This document shows, one piece after another, positions 8,195 to 16,004 of a stretch of 35,280 nucleotides of DNA. Under the pieces are notes generated by a model. It saw only the letters and a program-made list of their open reading frames with translations. It had not been told where the DNA came from and searched no databases. This DNA is from Deltaproteobacteria bacterium (GTDB taxonomy: Bacteria > Desulfobacterota > Binatia > HRBIN30 > CADEER01): positions 1 to 35,280 of the forward strand of contig JAJCZJ010000061.1 in NCBI GenBank assembly GCA_029262455.1. Reading direction: 5' to 3'. The position numbers and the translations under genes are program-made. Each line of letters starts with the position of its first letter. Position 1 is the stretch's first letter.

Positions 8195-8210
8195 GCAGTC
8201 CGGAGGAATG

Positions 8211-10160
8211 ATGACGTCAACAATACGCGCGGTCGCGTGGATCACCACAGCACTGGTGTGCTGCTCGGTATCACAAGTCGCCGCACAAGAGTGCGACAAG
8301 AATTTCGACAGCACCTACGACCTGATCCAAGAAGCGATCTTCGAGAACAAGGGTTGCACCAGCCAGGCATGTCATGGCGCAGCGGCCGCCGGCGGGTTGG
8401 TTCTGACCGCTGACGTTTCGCACGGGAACCTGGTCGACCAGGACGTCACCTCCGTGTTCAACGTTCCGATCCCCAACCTCAAACGCGTCGTACCGGGGCA
8501 GAAGGACCAAAGCCTACTCTTCCTCAATCTCGCGGCCGCCACCCTGCCCGACCAGTGGGATGCACCGCTGCGTGAGATGCCGTTGGGACTCGAACCACTC
8601 AGCCTCGACGAGTTGGAAGCAGTCCGCGAGTGGATCGAGCACGGTGCGCCGCGCACGGGAACCGTACCAAACACAGCGGAACTGCTCGACGCTTGCCTGC
8701 CACCCGCCAAACCGATCGAGATCGCGCCGCTGCCAAAGCCCGACCCCAGCGTCGGACTCCAGCTGAAGATGCCGCGATGGACACTCGAAGCCGGAACAGA
8801 AGACGAAGTGTGCTTCGCGAGCTACTACGACGTCACCGGCCAGGTTCCGGCGAGCGCCATGAGCCCCGACGGGACCACCTTCCGCTACAACCTCAATCAG
8901 ATTCGCCAAGATCCACTCAGCCACCACTTGATCGTCAACTACTACTACGGTGATGTTTCACCCGACGATCCGAGTTGGGGCACTTTCCGCTGTCGCGGCG
9001 GAGACAAAGACGGGGAAACCTGCCCGCCAACCGACCTCGCGTTCTGCGGCGAGGAAGGCCTCTGCTCCACCGACGCGATGAGTGCGCCGGTCTGCTCAGG
9101 GTTCGGCCCAGAGGACTCGCGGACGAATAGCGCTCCGTTCTCTGGTATTCAGGAGGCCTCCGCTCAACAGAGTTTTCCCGCCGGAGCCTATCGGCCGGTT
9201 CCCCTCAAGGGCATGATCATCTGGAATAGTCACGCCTTCAACCTGAGCGACGAGGCGGGCAAGGTCGAAGCGTGGTTGAATTACACCTTCGCCGAACCCG
9301 AAGATCAGATTTTCCCTCTTCAAGGCATCTTCAACACTCTCAATATCTTCGCGATGAACGTACCGCCTTTCGAAGCGCAGGAAGTGTGCCGACACAACCA
9401 GTTCCCGCAGAACACTCGGCTCTACGAGATCAACTCCCACACCCACCAACGCGGCAAGCGATTCAGCGTCTTCAACGGAAGCTATGCGTGTGTTGGCGGC
9501 ACAAACGCCGGGGATCCTTGCTCACCGATCCCAGATGCGGGCATGGGAATCGACATCTGCGGCGAAGGCGAGTGCAAGGCGCGGAAAGCCGCCGAACGCG
9601 GCGACTGCGACCAAGACGGCTCGGTTCAGGTCAACGACCTCGTCACCTGCGTGAACATTGCTCTGGGGACCGCCGATATCTCGCGCTGCCCGGGCGGCGA
9701 TCCGAACAACGACGGAGGCGTGTCGGTTGCCGAGATCGTAACGTTCGTAAGAGACTCTCTCGAACCGCCGGCCTACCGTTCCGCAGAGGACGACTTGCTC
9801 TACACCAACTTCGTCTACAACGATCCGACCATCGTCCTCTACGATCCACCCAGGGTCATGGACGGGTCGATCCTCGACCGAACGTTGACGTACTGCAGCC
9901 TCTACGACAACGGCCTGACGGACCCGAGCGAAGTGAAGACCAACTCGACCTCACCAAAGGGCTGTAACCCCAAAGCATGCACCGAAGGCCTGGTCGGTGC
10001 CCGCTGTAGCGGCTCGACCGAAGCAGACAAGAACGCGAGTTGCGACTCGACACCAGGTGCCGGCGACGGATTCTGCGACGCCTGCACACTGACTGGCGGA
10101 CTGACCACGGAGGATGAGATGTTCATCCTGATGGGCGCCTTCTACGTCGATAACAACTAA
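8211..10160 (+). CDS. secreted PHM-like copper type II monooxygenase with N-terminal CX4CH heme module
   Basis: A 649-residue exported protein. The ATG at 8211 follows GGAGG at 8202-8206; an adjacent ATG lies at 8208. Signal peptide MTSTIRAVAWITTALVCCSV ends in VAA-QE. Residues 30-150 are a heme module with CX4CH (Cys49, Cys54, His55) and a later MPLG. From about 170 it follows the two-domain fold of peptidylglycine alpha-hydroxylating monooxygenase (PHM). The CuH-type ligands are His238-His239 in SHHLIVNYYYG and His341 in NSHAFN. The CuM-type ligands are His410-Thr-His412 in NSHTHQRGKRFSVF and Met637 in TTEDEMFILMGAFY. Residues 464-518 are a dockerin-like Ca-binding duplicate (GDCDQDGSVQVNDL, DPNNDGGVSVAEI). 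Cys-rich inserts lie at 261-286, 427-456 and 590-628. It probably hydroxylates an unknown small molecule or side chain using O2. Co-transcribed with TetR; followed by a strong terminator. Confidence 0.85.
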   Translation: MTSTIRAVAWITTALVCCSVSQVAAQECDKNFDSTYDLIQEAIFENKGCTSQACHGAAAAGGLVLTADVSHGNLVDQDVTSVFNVPIPNLKRVVPGQKDQSLLFLNLAAATLPDQWDAPLREMPLGLEPLSLDELEAVREWIEHGAPRTGTVPNTAELLDACLPPAKPIEIAPLPKPDPSVGLQLKMPRWTLEAGTEDEVCFASYYDVTGQVPASAMSPDGTTFRYNLNQIRQDPLSHHLIVNYYYGDVSPDDPSWGTFRCRGGDKDGETCPPTDLAFCGEEGLCSTDAMSAPVCSGFGPEDSRTNSAPFSGIQEASAQQSFPAGAYRPVPLKGMIIWNSHAFNLSDEAGKVEAWLNYTFAEPEDQIFPLQGIFNTLNIFAMNVPPFEAQEVCRHNQFPQNTRLYEINSHTHQRGKRFSVFNGSYACVGGTNAGDPCSPIPDAGMGIDICGEGECKARKAAERGDCDQDGSVQVNDLVTCVNIALGTADISRCPGGDPNNDGGVSVAEIVTFVRDSLEPPAYRSAEDDLLYTNFVYNDPTIVLYDPPRVMDGSILDRTLTYCSLYDNGLTDPSEVKTNSTSPKGCNPKACTEGLVGARCSGSTEADKNASCDSTPGAGDGFCDACTLTGGLTTEDEMFILMGAFYVDNN

Positions 10161-10184
10161 AGCGCATCACCACTCAAGAAAACG

Positions 10185-10218
10185 CGGGCGGGGTCTTCGA
10201 GACCCCGCCCGTTTTTTT
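10185..10218 (+). terminator. strong intrinsic terminator
   Basis: A 12-bp perfect stem (CGGGCGGGGTCT / AGACCCCGCCCG) with a three-base loop TCG, followed directly by seven Ts at 10212-10218. It lies 25 bases past the stop of the copper monooxygenase and would end its transcript. The opposite strand lacks an equivalent T-run. Confidence 0.93.
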
Positions 10219-10219
10219 C

Positions 10220-10310
10220 CCCCGCACCTAAGCACCCCGTACCCCGCCGGCCGTACCCCGCACCTAAGTACCCCGCACCTAAGTACCCCGTACCTAGGTA
10301 CCCCGACCTT
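10220..10310. repeat. period-15 TACCCCGCACCTAAG tandem repeat
   Basis: Three consecutive 15-base units at 10254-10268, 10269-10283 and 10284-10298 (the last TACCCCGTACCTAGG). They are flanked by partial or diverged units back to about 10220 and forward to 10310, where the array abuts the stop codon of the sulfotransferase. Related CGGGGTACGG words appear at 30031-30064, so this is a dispersed intergenic repeat family. Confidence 0.8.
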
Positions 10311-11544
10311 AAAAAAATCGTTCCGAGTAGAACGAGAACCGCCGCGCGAGGTCATCGCTTTTCAAACCGAGGTCCTCCGGCCGATAGTCCACTCTGCCGT
10401 ATCGTCCCTGCGGATGCTCCTTCATGTAGTCCTGCATTCGTTGCTCGACGGACGCATCAAAGTTCTGTCCGGCGACGGCGTAAATTCTCTTCACCATCGC
10501 AATGTCATCCGCCATGAACTCGCTGAAACGGACGTCGATGCTACTCTCTTCCGGCAATACCGAGCGGTCTCGCACACACGCTCCCAACATCCCACGCAAA
10601 CGCTCGGCCCAGTACGCACCAATCCGCGTCGGGTCGACCGGATCGTTGTTCATGCGCGCGCTGTAGGCCACCATCGTCGCCATCGACGTGACCACGGCAA
10701 CCGGGTCACGGTGGGTGACGACGAACGTGGCGTCAGGAAACGTTCGAGACAATGGCCCAAACTGCTCGAGATGCTGCGGAGACTTGAGCACCCACCGTTC
10801 GCCACCGCGCAGGAATTGAAGCGCCTGCAGAACCGTCTTGAGATACTCGTAGTGTGGCGTCTGATCGTGTGACATGTAGTAGTCGCGCCAACGAGGCAGG
10901 ATGGAGATCGTCTCGAACAGCATGGTCGAGAAATCCATCGCCAAGAGCTGGATCTCTTCGTGCACATGCCACGTCGTCATCTCGTGCATACGGCGAAACT
11001 CCGGCATCGAGTCGTTGACGAATTGCAACGCCATGTCGCACCGCGCTAGTCGGGGATCGGGTTCTGTCCCCACTTCAGACGGTACCGGAATCGGTTCGAG
11101 GCTTTCCCAGTAAGGCAACGAACGCAGTGCAGGATCGGACGAGACGAGGTTGTGTAGATGGGTCGTCCCGGTTCGCGGCAATCCGCAAATGATGATCGGA
11201 CGAACGACCTCGATGTCGTGGATCTCCGGGTGCCGCGCCAGCAAGTCCGCGAGCAGCAAACGGTTCTTCAGGAGTTGCATCAACTGCGCATGCGCCATGA
11301 ACCGCCCAACCCGCGACAGTAGTGGCGCACTGGCAACCGCCTCAGCGAGAACTTCGAAGGGCTCGGCATACGACGAACCACCAAAGTCGCTGAGGCCCAA
11401 CTCCTCGACGGCCTCCGCCCTCATGGCATCAGGGTCGAAGCTGAGATCGTCGGCCAACGCGGCGAGGCCCTCGCGCATCGCCGTCACTTCGGGACTGAAC
11501 TCGGGAGCGGCCAAATCCTCTAATCGAATCGAATCAACAGCCAT
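10309..11544 (-). CDS. sulfotransferase family protein
   Basis: PAPS-dependent sulfotransferase of the Sulfotransfer_3 type, 411 residues, cytoplasmic. The 5'-phosphosulfate-binding loop is PIIICGLPRTGTTHLHNLVS (PRTGTT at 123-128). The 3'-phosphate motif is in FVVTHRDPVAVVTSM, followed by conserved WVLKSPQH and the C-terminal region around GRYGRVDY. The start is uncertain: 11544 begins MAVDSIRLEDL, which fits family N-termini, and an ATG at 11562 adds six residues. The frame stays open to 11832 but that part is Arg-rich and unlike protein. No strong ribosome site precedes any start. The substrate is not predictable. It is divergent from the SDR gene at 11905. Confidence 0.85.
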   Translation of the reverse strand: MAVDSIRLEDLAAPEFSPEVTAMREGLAALADDLSFDPDAMRAEAVEELGLSDFGGSSYAEPFEVLAEAVASAPLLSRVGRFMAHAQLMQLLKNRLLLADLLARHPEIHDIEVVRPIIICGLPRTGTTHLHNLVSSDPALRSLPYWESLEPIPVPSEVGTEPDPRLARCDMALQFVNDSMPEFRRMHEMTTWHVHEEIQLLAMDFSTMLFETISILPRWRDYYMSHDQTPHYEYLKTVLQALQFLRGGERWVLKSPQHLEQFGPLSRTFPDATFVVTHRDPVAVVTSMATMVAYSARMNNDPVDPTRIGAYWAERLRGMLGACVRDRSVLPEESSIDVRFSEFMADDIAMVKRIYAVAGQNFDASVEQRMQDYMKEHPQGRYGRVDYRPEDLGLKSDDLARRFSFYSERFF

Positions 11545-11904
11545 CACCGCAACCGCCCACATTCTGCGGCGAAGCGAACGACGACGGCCGCATGGACCAG
11601 GACGCTTGCCGACAAATTCCGCCAGATCCACACTCTTGCCATTTTCCCCAGTCCGTTCAAAGTTCTCGCGTCGGCAAGGCCGAAAATTCGCACGCCGCCC
11701 TGTCGCGGTCAAGATTCGGAGCGGGACGGTTCGAAAACGGATCCAATGGATATCGGTCACATACTCTCCAACGAGCCCATCGACATGCGCGTTCTTGATC
11801 CGCCGGCTCTGCCGCAGCTCGCACGCCGCCATCCGCAGACGATCACCTACTCACCTCCAACGATCCGACACACCCAATTCCGACTTGTCACCAGGAGCTG
11901 ACCG
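11545..11904. other. divergent intergenic region
   Basis: About 360 bases separate the divergent sulfotransferase and SDR genes. Promoters for both must lie here, but no -35/-10 pair could be called reliably. The minus frame remains open from 11544 to 11832 with Arg-rich, low-quality protein, judged non-coding. A clear ribosome site for the SDR gene (AGGAG, spacing 8) lies at the right end. Confidence 0.4.
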
Positions 11905-12651
11905 ATGTTCGACCTCAGCAACAAGACAGCGCTCATCACCGGGGCCGGCCAGGGGGTCGGCCGCGGCATCGCCGACGCCCTCGCACGACAGGGTGCCGCG
12001 GTCGCCATCAACGACCTCGATCCGGACCGCGCCGAAAGCGCTGCGAACGAATTACGCGACAGCGGCAAGCGAGCTGTGGCAGCTCCCTTCGACGTCACCA
12101 GCTTCGAGAAGACGCGGGCTGGATACGAGGCCGCAGTCGCCGCCCTCGGGCCGATCGACATCCTGGTCAACAACGCCGGCATTCCAGCCGGAATGAACGT
12201 CGCCAGTTTTCGCGACACAGAGCCGGAAGATTGGCGCAAGTACCTCGATCTAAATGCCTACGGCGTCATGAACTGCGCCAAAGTAGCGGTCGACAGCATG
12301 TGCGACCGCGGGTGGGGCCGAATCGTGACCATCTCGTCCGGGGCCGGCCAGATCGGCATCAGTCTGGGAATCTCAGCCTACGGGGCTGGCAAAGGGGCCG
12401 GGATCAGTTTCATGCGCCACCTGGCGGCGGAGGTGGCTCGCTTCGGCGTCACGGCGAATACACTCGCGCTGGGAATGATCGACAACCATTACGACGCGTC
12501 CGTCACCGAGCACCTCGTCAAAAGTATTCCGGTACGACGCCTCGGCCGACCGGAAGACGTCGGCCCGGCTGTCGTCTATCTCGCGTCGGAGGAAGCAGGC
12601 TGGATGACCGGCCAAACCATCGGCCTCAACGGCGGCAGCACCACGAGCTGA
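11905..12651 (+). CDS. short-chain dehydrogenase/reductase (SDR)
   Basis: Classical NAD(P)-dependent SDR of 248 residues. Features are the Rossmann glycine motif TGAGQGVGRG (12-21), VNNAG (88-92), catalytic Ser144/145 in TISSGAG, Tyr159 and Lys163 in YGAGK, and the C-terminal GxTIGLNGG near the end. The acidic residue after strand 2 (NDLD, 37-40) suggests NAD rather than NADP. AGGAG lies eight bases before the ATG. FabG-like reductase or hydroxy-acyl/alcohol dehydrogenase are possible activities; the substrate cannot be assigned. A lipoprotein hydrolase gene follows in the same direction after about 100 bases. Confidence 0.9.
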   Translation: MFDLSNKTALITGAGQGVGRGIADALARQGAAVAINDLDPDRAESAANELRDSGKRAVAAPFDVTSFEKTRAGYEAAVAALGPIDILVNNAGIPAGMNVASFRDTEPEDWRKYLDLNAYGVMNCAKVAVDSMCDRGWGRIVTISSGAGQIGISLGISAYGAGKGAGISFMRHLAAEVARFGVTANTLALGMIDNHYDASVTEHLVKSIPVRRLGRPEDVGPAVVYLASEEAGWMTGQTIGLNGGSTTS

Positions 12652-12754
12652 CTCCGACGCGGCTTCGTGCCGACGAAGGACGGTCGGTCGTACGGCGCTA
12701 CGGATTTCCAACAGCTCTGGCCGTTCGATATAGGCGGAGCCGGAGGACAATTCG

Positions 12755-13561
12755 ATGAGAATCAGGAACATCCTACTCGGGACAATCGCGATCCTGGTGG
12801 CAACGGGATGCAGCGACGGCGACGACCCCAGGCAGCCGGTTTCGGTCACCTATCTCGGCAACGACGGGATCCTCATCGAGGCAGGCGATACCAAGATCGT
12901 CGTCGATGCACTGCAGACCATTGCCACCACGTTTATTCCCGTCCCGCCGGACGAACTCGACCGCCTGGAGAGAGGTGAGCCGCCGTTCGACGGAGTCGAC
13001 CTCGCCCTCGTCACCCATGTTCACGCCGACCACTTTGACGCTCGCTCGGTGCAGCGGTTTCTCGACAACAACCCACAATCACGACTAATCGCGCCGCCCC
13101 AGGTCCGGGCAGCGCTAGCCGATACGGAGCAGGTCGACGACATCGCTCCGGAACCTGGAATGAGCGCCGACATCCAGATCGCGGGCGCTCGCATCCGTGT
13201 GCTCCACACCGAGCACTTCAACCAGTTCGGCCTCGACTTCTCGGACATCGAGAACTTCGCCTACTTGATCGATATCGGGAGCCAGCGCCTGCTCCACGCC
13301 GGTGACATCAACTCGACGGTGGAAAACCTCGAGCCATTCACTCTTGCCAACGAGGGTATCGACGTCGCGTTTCTACCGACCTTCGCCGAACAGCTCACCA
13401 CCGAGATCGCGGCGATCGTCGAAGAACAAATCGCGCCCAACCGCGTCGTTGGCCTTCACCTGCTGGAGAGCGTGAGGGAAGAAGAAGCGGAAGCGGTCAT
13501 GGATCTATACAGCGACGGCTTCGCATTCACCACGCCACTCGATCAACGCACCTTCGAGTAA
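12755..13561 (+). CDS. metallo-beta-lactamase-fold lipoprotein (UlaG/YtnP-like hydrolase)
   Basis: An exported 268-residue lipoprotein; signal MRIRNILLGTIAILVATGC with Cys19 followed by SDGDD. The metal-binding signature is THVHADHFD (His88, His90, Asp92, His93), with further ligands likely among His151/His154, Asp184 (HAGDIN) and His235 (GLHLLES). The domain is the L-ascorbate-6-phosphate lactonase-like (UlaG) subgroup of the MBL fold, judging by YLGNDGILIEAGDTKIVVD at the start. GGAGG lies eight bases before the ATG. Function is likely hydrolytic in the periplasm or outer membrane; the substrate is unknown. It ends convergent with the RNA helicase gene. Confidence 0.87.
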   Translation: MRIRNILLGTIAILVATGCSDGDDPRQPVSVTYLGNDGILIEAGDTKIVVDALQTIATTFIPVPPDELDRLERGEPPFDGVDLALVTHVHADHFDARSVQRFLDNNPQSRLIAPPQVRAALADTEQVDDIAPEPGMSADIQIAGARIRVLHTEHFNQFGLDFSDIENFAYLIDIGSQRLLHAGDINSTVENLEPFTLANEGIDVAFLPTFAEQLTTEIAAIVEEQIAPNRVVGLHLLESVREEEAEAVMDLYSDGFAFTTPLDQRTFE

Positions 13562-13573
13562 GATCGACCGTGA

Positions 13574-13616
13574 CCGGCTCCGCATCCCTTCAAAACGAAG
13601 GCGGAGCCGGCCGGTC
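13574..13616. terminator. bidirectional hairpin between convergent genes
   Basis: Perfect 10-bp stem CCGGCTCCGC (13574-13583) / GCGGAGCCGG (13601-13610), with an inner short stem CCTT/AAGG and an outer GACCGG/CCGGTC that can compete. It lies between the converging lipoprotein and helicase genes. Neither side has a clear U-tract, so it may act as a weak or Rho-assisted terminator or an mRNA 3'-end stabiliser. Confidence 0.6.
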
Positions 13617-13625
13617 GGGAATCTT

Positions 13626-15179
13626 CTAGCGATTGCCCACGGGTCGAGCGTCGGAACGACGCCCACCGCGCGGAGGCTTCTGCGCACCGGCTGCGGCCCC
13701 ACGGTGCCGTCTGGGCCTGCCGGCTGCCGGCGACGTCGGTGACGCAGATGCGTCGGCACGGTTCGACTGCGCACGTTTCGGGCGACGTCCCTGGCTGGTT
13801 GCACTCGGACCGGACGAAGTACTTCGCTCCGCCGTCCCGTAGCTCTTCGAACGTCCCGATGAATGATTCGGAGACGACGAATCGCGCTTGCGTGCGCCCT
13901 GCGCGCCAAACCGATTCTGCCCCGACCGCGAGGGTCGCGCCGGGCGGGTATGTTCGCCCTGTTCAAACGCCTCGCTCTTCGACAAGTCGTTGGACGACCC
14001 GATCCGCTCAATCTTGTGGCCGGTCAAACGTTCGATGGAGTTTAGATAGGCCAGCTCATCGCGCGAGCAAAACGACACCGCCGTCCCATCAGACCCAGCT
14101 CGACCTGTACGTCCAATCCGGTGGATATAGACCTCCGGTTCGTTCGGAAGGTCGAAGTTGATCACCAGCGGCAGCTCCTTGATATCGAGACCGCGCGAAG
14201 CCAAATCAGTTGCCACGACGACTCGGGTCTTGCCGCTCTTGAAAGAAGCCAGAGCCGACTCACGGGCCGACTGAGACTTGTTGCCGTGAATCGCTGCGGC
14301 CGAGATCCCAGCGCTAGCGAGCTTGCGCACGACCTTGTTGGCTCCGTGTTTGGTCCGACTGAAGACGAGAGCCTGCAGATCGTTGCGCAGCGTTTCAACC
14401 AGCAGGTCGACCTTCTTCTTCTTGTCGACGAAGTGGACTGTCTGATCAATCGGCTCGCGAACCGACGAAACCGGATCGACGGCAATTCTCTTCGGGTTGG
14501 ACATGAACTGCTTCGCCAGTTTTTCGACCTCGCGCGGCATCGTCGCGGAGAACAGCAAGGTTTGACGGCGCTCCGGCAGCTTGCCCAGGATGCGCCGAAC
14601 GTCGTGAATGAATCCCATGTCGAGCATGCGGTCTGCCTCGTCCAAGACGACGTACTCAACGTGAGCGAGGCTCAAAGCCTTATCGGAAAGGAGGTCGAGA
14701 AGACGACCCGGCGTGGCCACCAAGACAGACGGAGCTTGCCTGAGAGCACGAATCTGCCCAGGCTTTTTCACACCGCCGAAAACCACCGTCGTGCCGATAT
14801 TCGTACGTGCCCCGTAGGTCTTGAAAGAATCGGCGATCTGCGCGGCTAGTTCGCGTGTCGGCGCCAGAACCAATGTACGGATCCGACGACTGCCACGATC
14901 ATTGCGGTCATTGCGCCCACCTTCGCCTTCGCTATCGAGTAGCCGTTGCAAAATCGGTAGTGCAAAGGCCGCCGTCTTACCCGTGCCGGTCTGCGCACAA
15001 CCGATTAGGTCGACGCCATCGAGCACGAGCGGAATCGCGGCCTGCTGAATCGGGGTCGGTGTGTCGTACCCGGCCGCCTTCACCGCCTGTCGCAGTGGTT
15101 CTGCCAGATCAAAGGATGCAAAGCTCTGCGGCAGGTCCGCGCCAGCTTCGGTCTTGTTGGTACGTTGTTTCGAGTTCAT
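13626..15179 (-). CDS. rhlE: DEAD-box ATP-dependent RNA helicase, RhlE type
   Basis: ATP-dependent RNA unwinding in ribosome assembly or RNA turnover; cytoplasmic; 517 residues. The full DEAD set is visible: SFASFDL and GYDTPTPIQ (Q motif), AQTGTGKT (Walker A), PTRELA, TPGRL, VLDEADRMLDMGF, SAT, VFSRTKHGA, HGNKSQ, ATDLASRGLDI and HRIGRTGRAG. After the helicase core (to about 390), the tail of about 125 residues is rich in Ser, Arg, Gly and Pro, the usual disordered RNA-binding extension of RhlE proteins. The ATG at 15179 has only a weak AGAGAAG ribosome site. The next gene upstream is over 400 bases away, so this gene is probably monocistronic with a long leader. Confidence 0.93.
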   Translation of the reverse strand: MNSKQRTNKTEAGADLPQSFASFDLAEPLRQAVKAAGYDTPTPIQQAAIPLVLDGVDLIGCAQTGTGKTAAFALPILQRLLDSEGEGGRNDRNDRGSRRIRTLVLAPTRELAAQIADSFKTYGARTNIGTTVVFGGVKKPGQIRALRQAPSVLVATPGRLLDLLSDKALSLAHVEYVVLDEADRMLDMGFIHDVRRILGKLPERRQTLLFSATMPREVEKLAKQFMSNPKRIAVDPVSSVREPIDQTVHFVDKKKKVDLLVETLRNDLQALVFSRTKHGANKVVRKLASAGISAAAIHGNKSQSARESALASFKSGKTRVVVATDLASRGLDIKELPLVINFDLPNEPEVYIHRIGRTGRAGSDGTAVSFCSRDELAYLNSIERLTGHKIERIGSSNDLSKSEAFEQGEHTRPARPSRSGQNRFGAQGARKRDSSSPNHSSGRSKSYGTAERSTSSGPSATSQGRRPKRAQSNRADASASPTSPAAGRPRRHRGAAAGAQKPPRGGRRSDARPVGNR

Positions 15180-15586
15180 GCTTCTCTTTCACTGTGGAAC
15201 ATCGGTAAAGACTCTCGAGCACACAAAAATGCACGCAAATAGCCCGAGCAATCAGCCCACACGTCTGCGAATTCGAGACGCAAAAAGACAAGGTCGAGGC
15301 TATTCAGAACTGCAGATGAAAATTGCGCGAAACCGCTAGTCGATCCGTTTCCGGTGTACCGCGTCTCACCCTCAAGACACGTATGAATCGTAATGCAACC
15401 CGGAAAGGGGAGGGAGCGCAGCAGCGAAGGGCCAATTCACTTCCAGCTACTGGTTTGCTGCCAGCAAAGTGACACAACCCACCCTCCAACACAAGCGGGG
15501 ATATATAAAGGGTAGCCGTATCGGGAGGGAGAGGCGCCGCCGAGCCTCGTTCGGGCCCCAAGAAGGCCACCGGTCGTTCTCCTACT
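15180..15586. other. intergenic region upstream of rhlE
   Basis: About 400 bases without a credible gene. It should hold the rhlE promoter and 5' leader (minus strand) and the 3' end of the glpD-containing operon. A TATATA hexamer sits at 15502-15507 but no matching -35 was found. Open frames here are short and Arg- or Ser-rich. Long structured leaders are common for cold-induced RNA helicases; that use here is only an inference. Confidence 0.35.
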
Positions 15587-15991
15587 TCAGAGCCTCCCCG
15601 ACAGCAGCGGCCGGAAGAAGAATAGAGGCCAAATAACGAGAGCGAGATTCGACAAGAACCAAGAGGGATCGAATTCACCGAGAATTGCCCAATAGCTCAC
15701 GGCCATCCCGCCCGCAGCCATCGTCAGAGTCAGGGATACGATGGCGAGGGGGATCCAAGAGGGATCACCGCGGCGCGAGGCCGCGACTGCCTTGAGCCCG
15801 CAAAAGGAGAACGCCAAGTCCATCGGTAGGAACGACCAGTTCCAGGCAACGACGTCGGGCCGCTCGTAGTTCGCGTACATCCACTCGGCCGGAATTTGGA
15901 GAACCCCGACCAATGCCAGTGCGGACACGGTCCAGTACAGTAGAAACGCAACATCCGTAACGGTGATCGCGATGGCTAGCGATCGCGGCAT
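15587..15991 (-). CDS. DUF5360-like (YvaD family) small membrane protein
   Basis: A 134-residue integral membrane protein. The ATG at 15991 follows GGAGA at spacing 6; the longer upstream open frame reads through the esterase gene and is not coding. Predicted helices are SLAIAITVTDVAFLLYWTVS, ALALVGVLQIP, PMDLAFSFCGLKAVA, IPLAIVSLTLTMAAGGMAVS and NLALVIWPLFFF. WNWSFLPMDL and the overall layout recall the YvaD/DUF5360 family; function unknown. It starts 13 bases after the esterase stop, as the last gene of the operon. Confidence 0.8.
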   Translation of the reverse strand: MPRSLAIAITVTDVAFLLYWTVSALALVGVLQIPAEWMYANYERPDVVAWNWSFLPMDLAFSFCGLKAVAASRRGDPSWIPLAIVSLTLTMAAGGMAVSYWAILGEFDPSWFLSNLALVIWPLFFFRPLLSGRL

Positions 15992-16004
15992 GGGAGATCT
16001 CCTA

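Noticed and set aside
11545-11832. N-terminal extension of the sulfotransferase to 507 residues
   Set aside because: The added 96 residues are Arg-rich without family similarity, and start sites at 11562 or 11544 give the normal family N-terminus.
15304-15678. A 124-codon minus-strand frame upstream of rhlE
   Set aside because: No ribosome site, Ser/Gly/Arg-rich composition, and it overlaps the end of the DUF5360-like gene in another frame.
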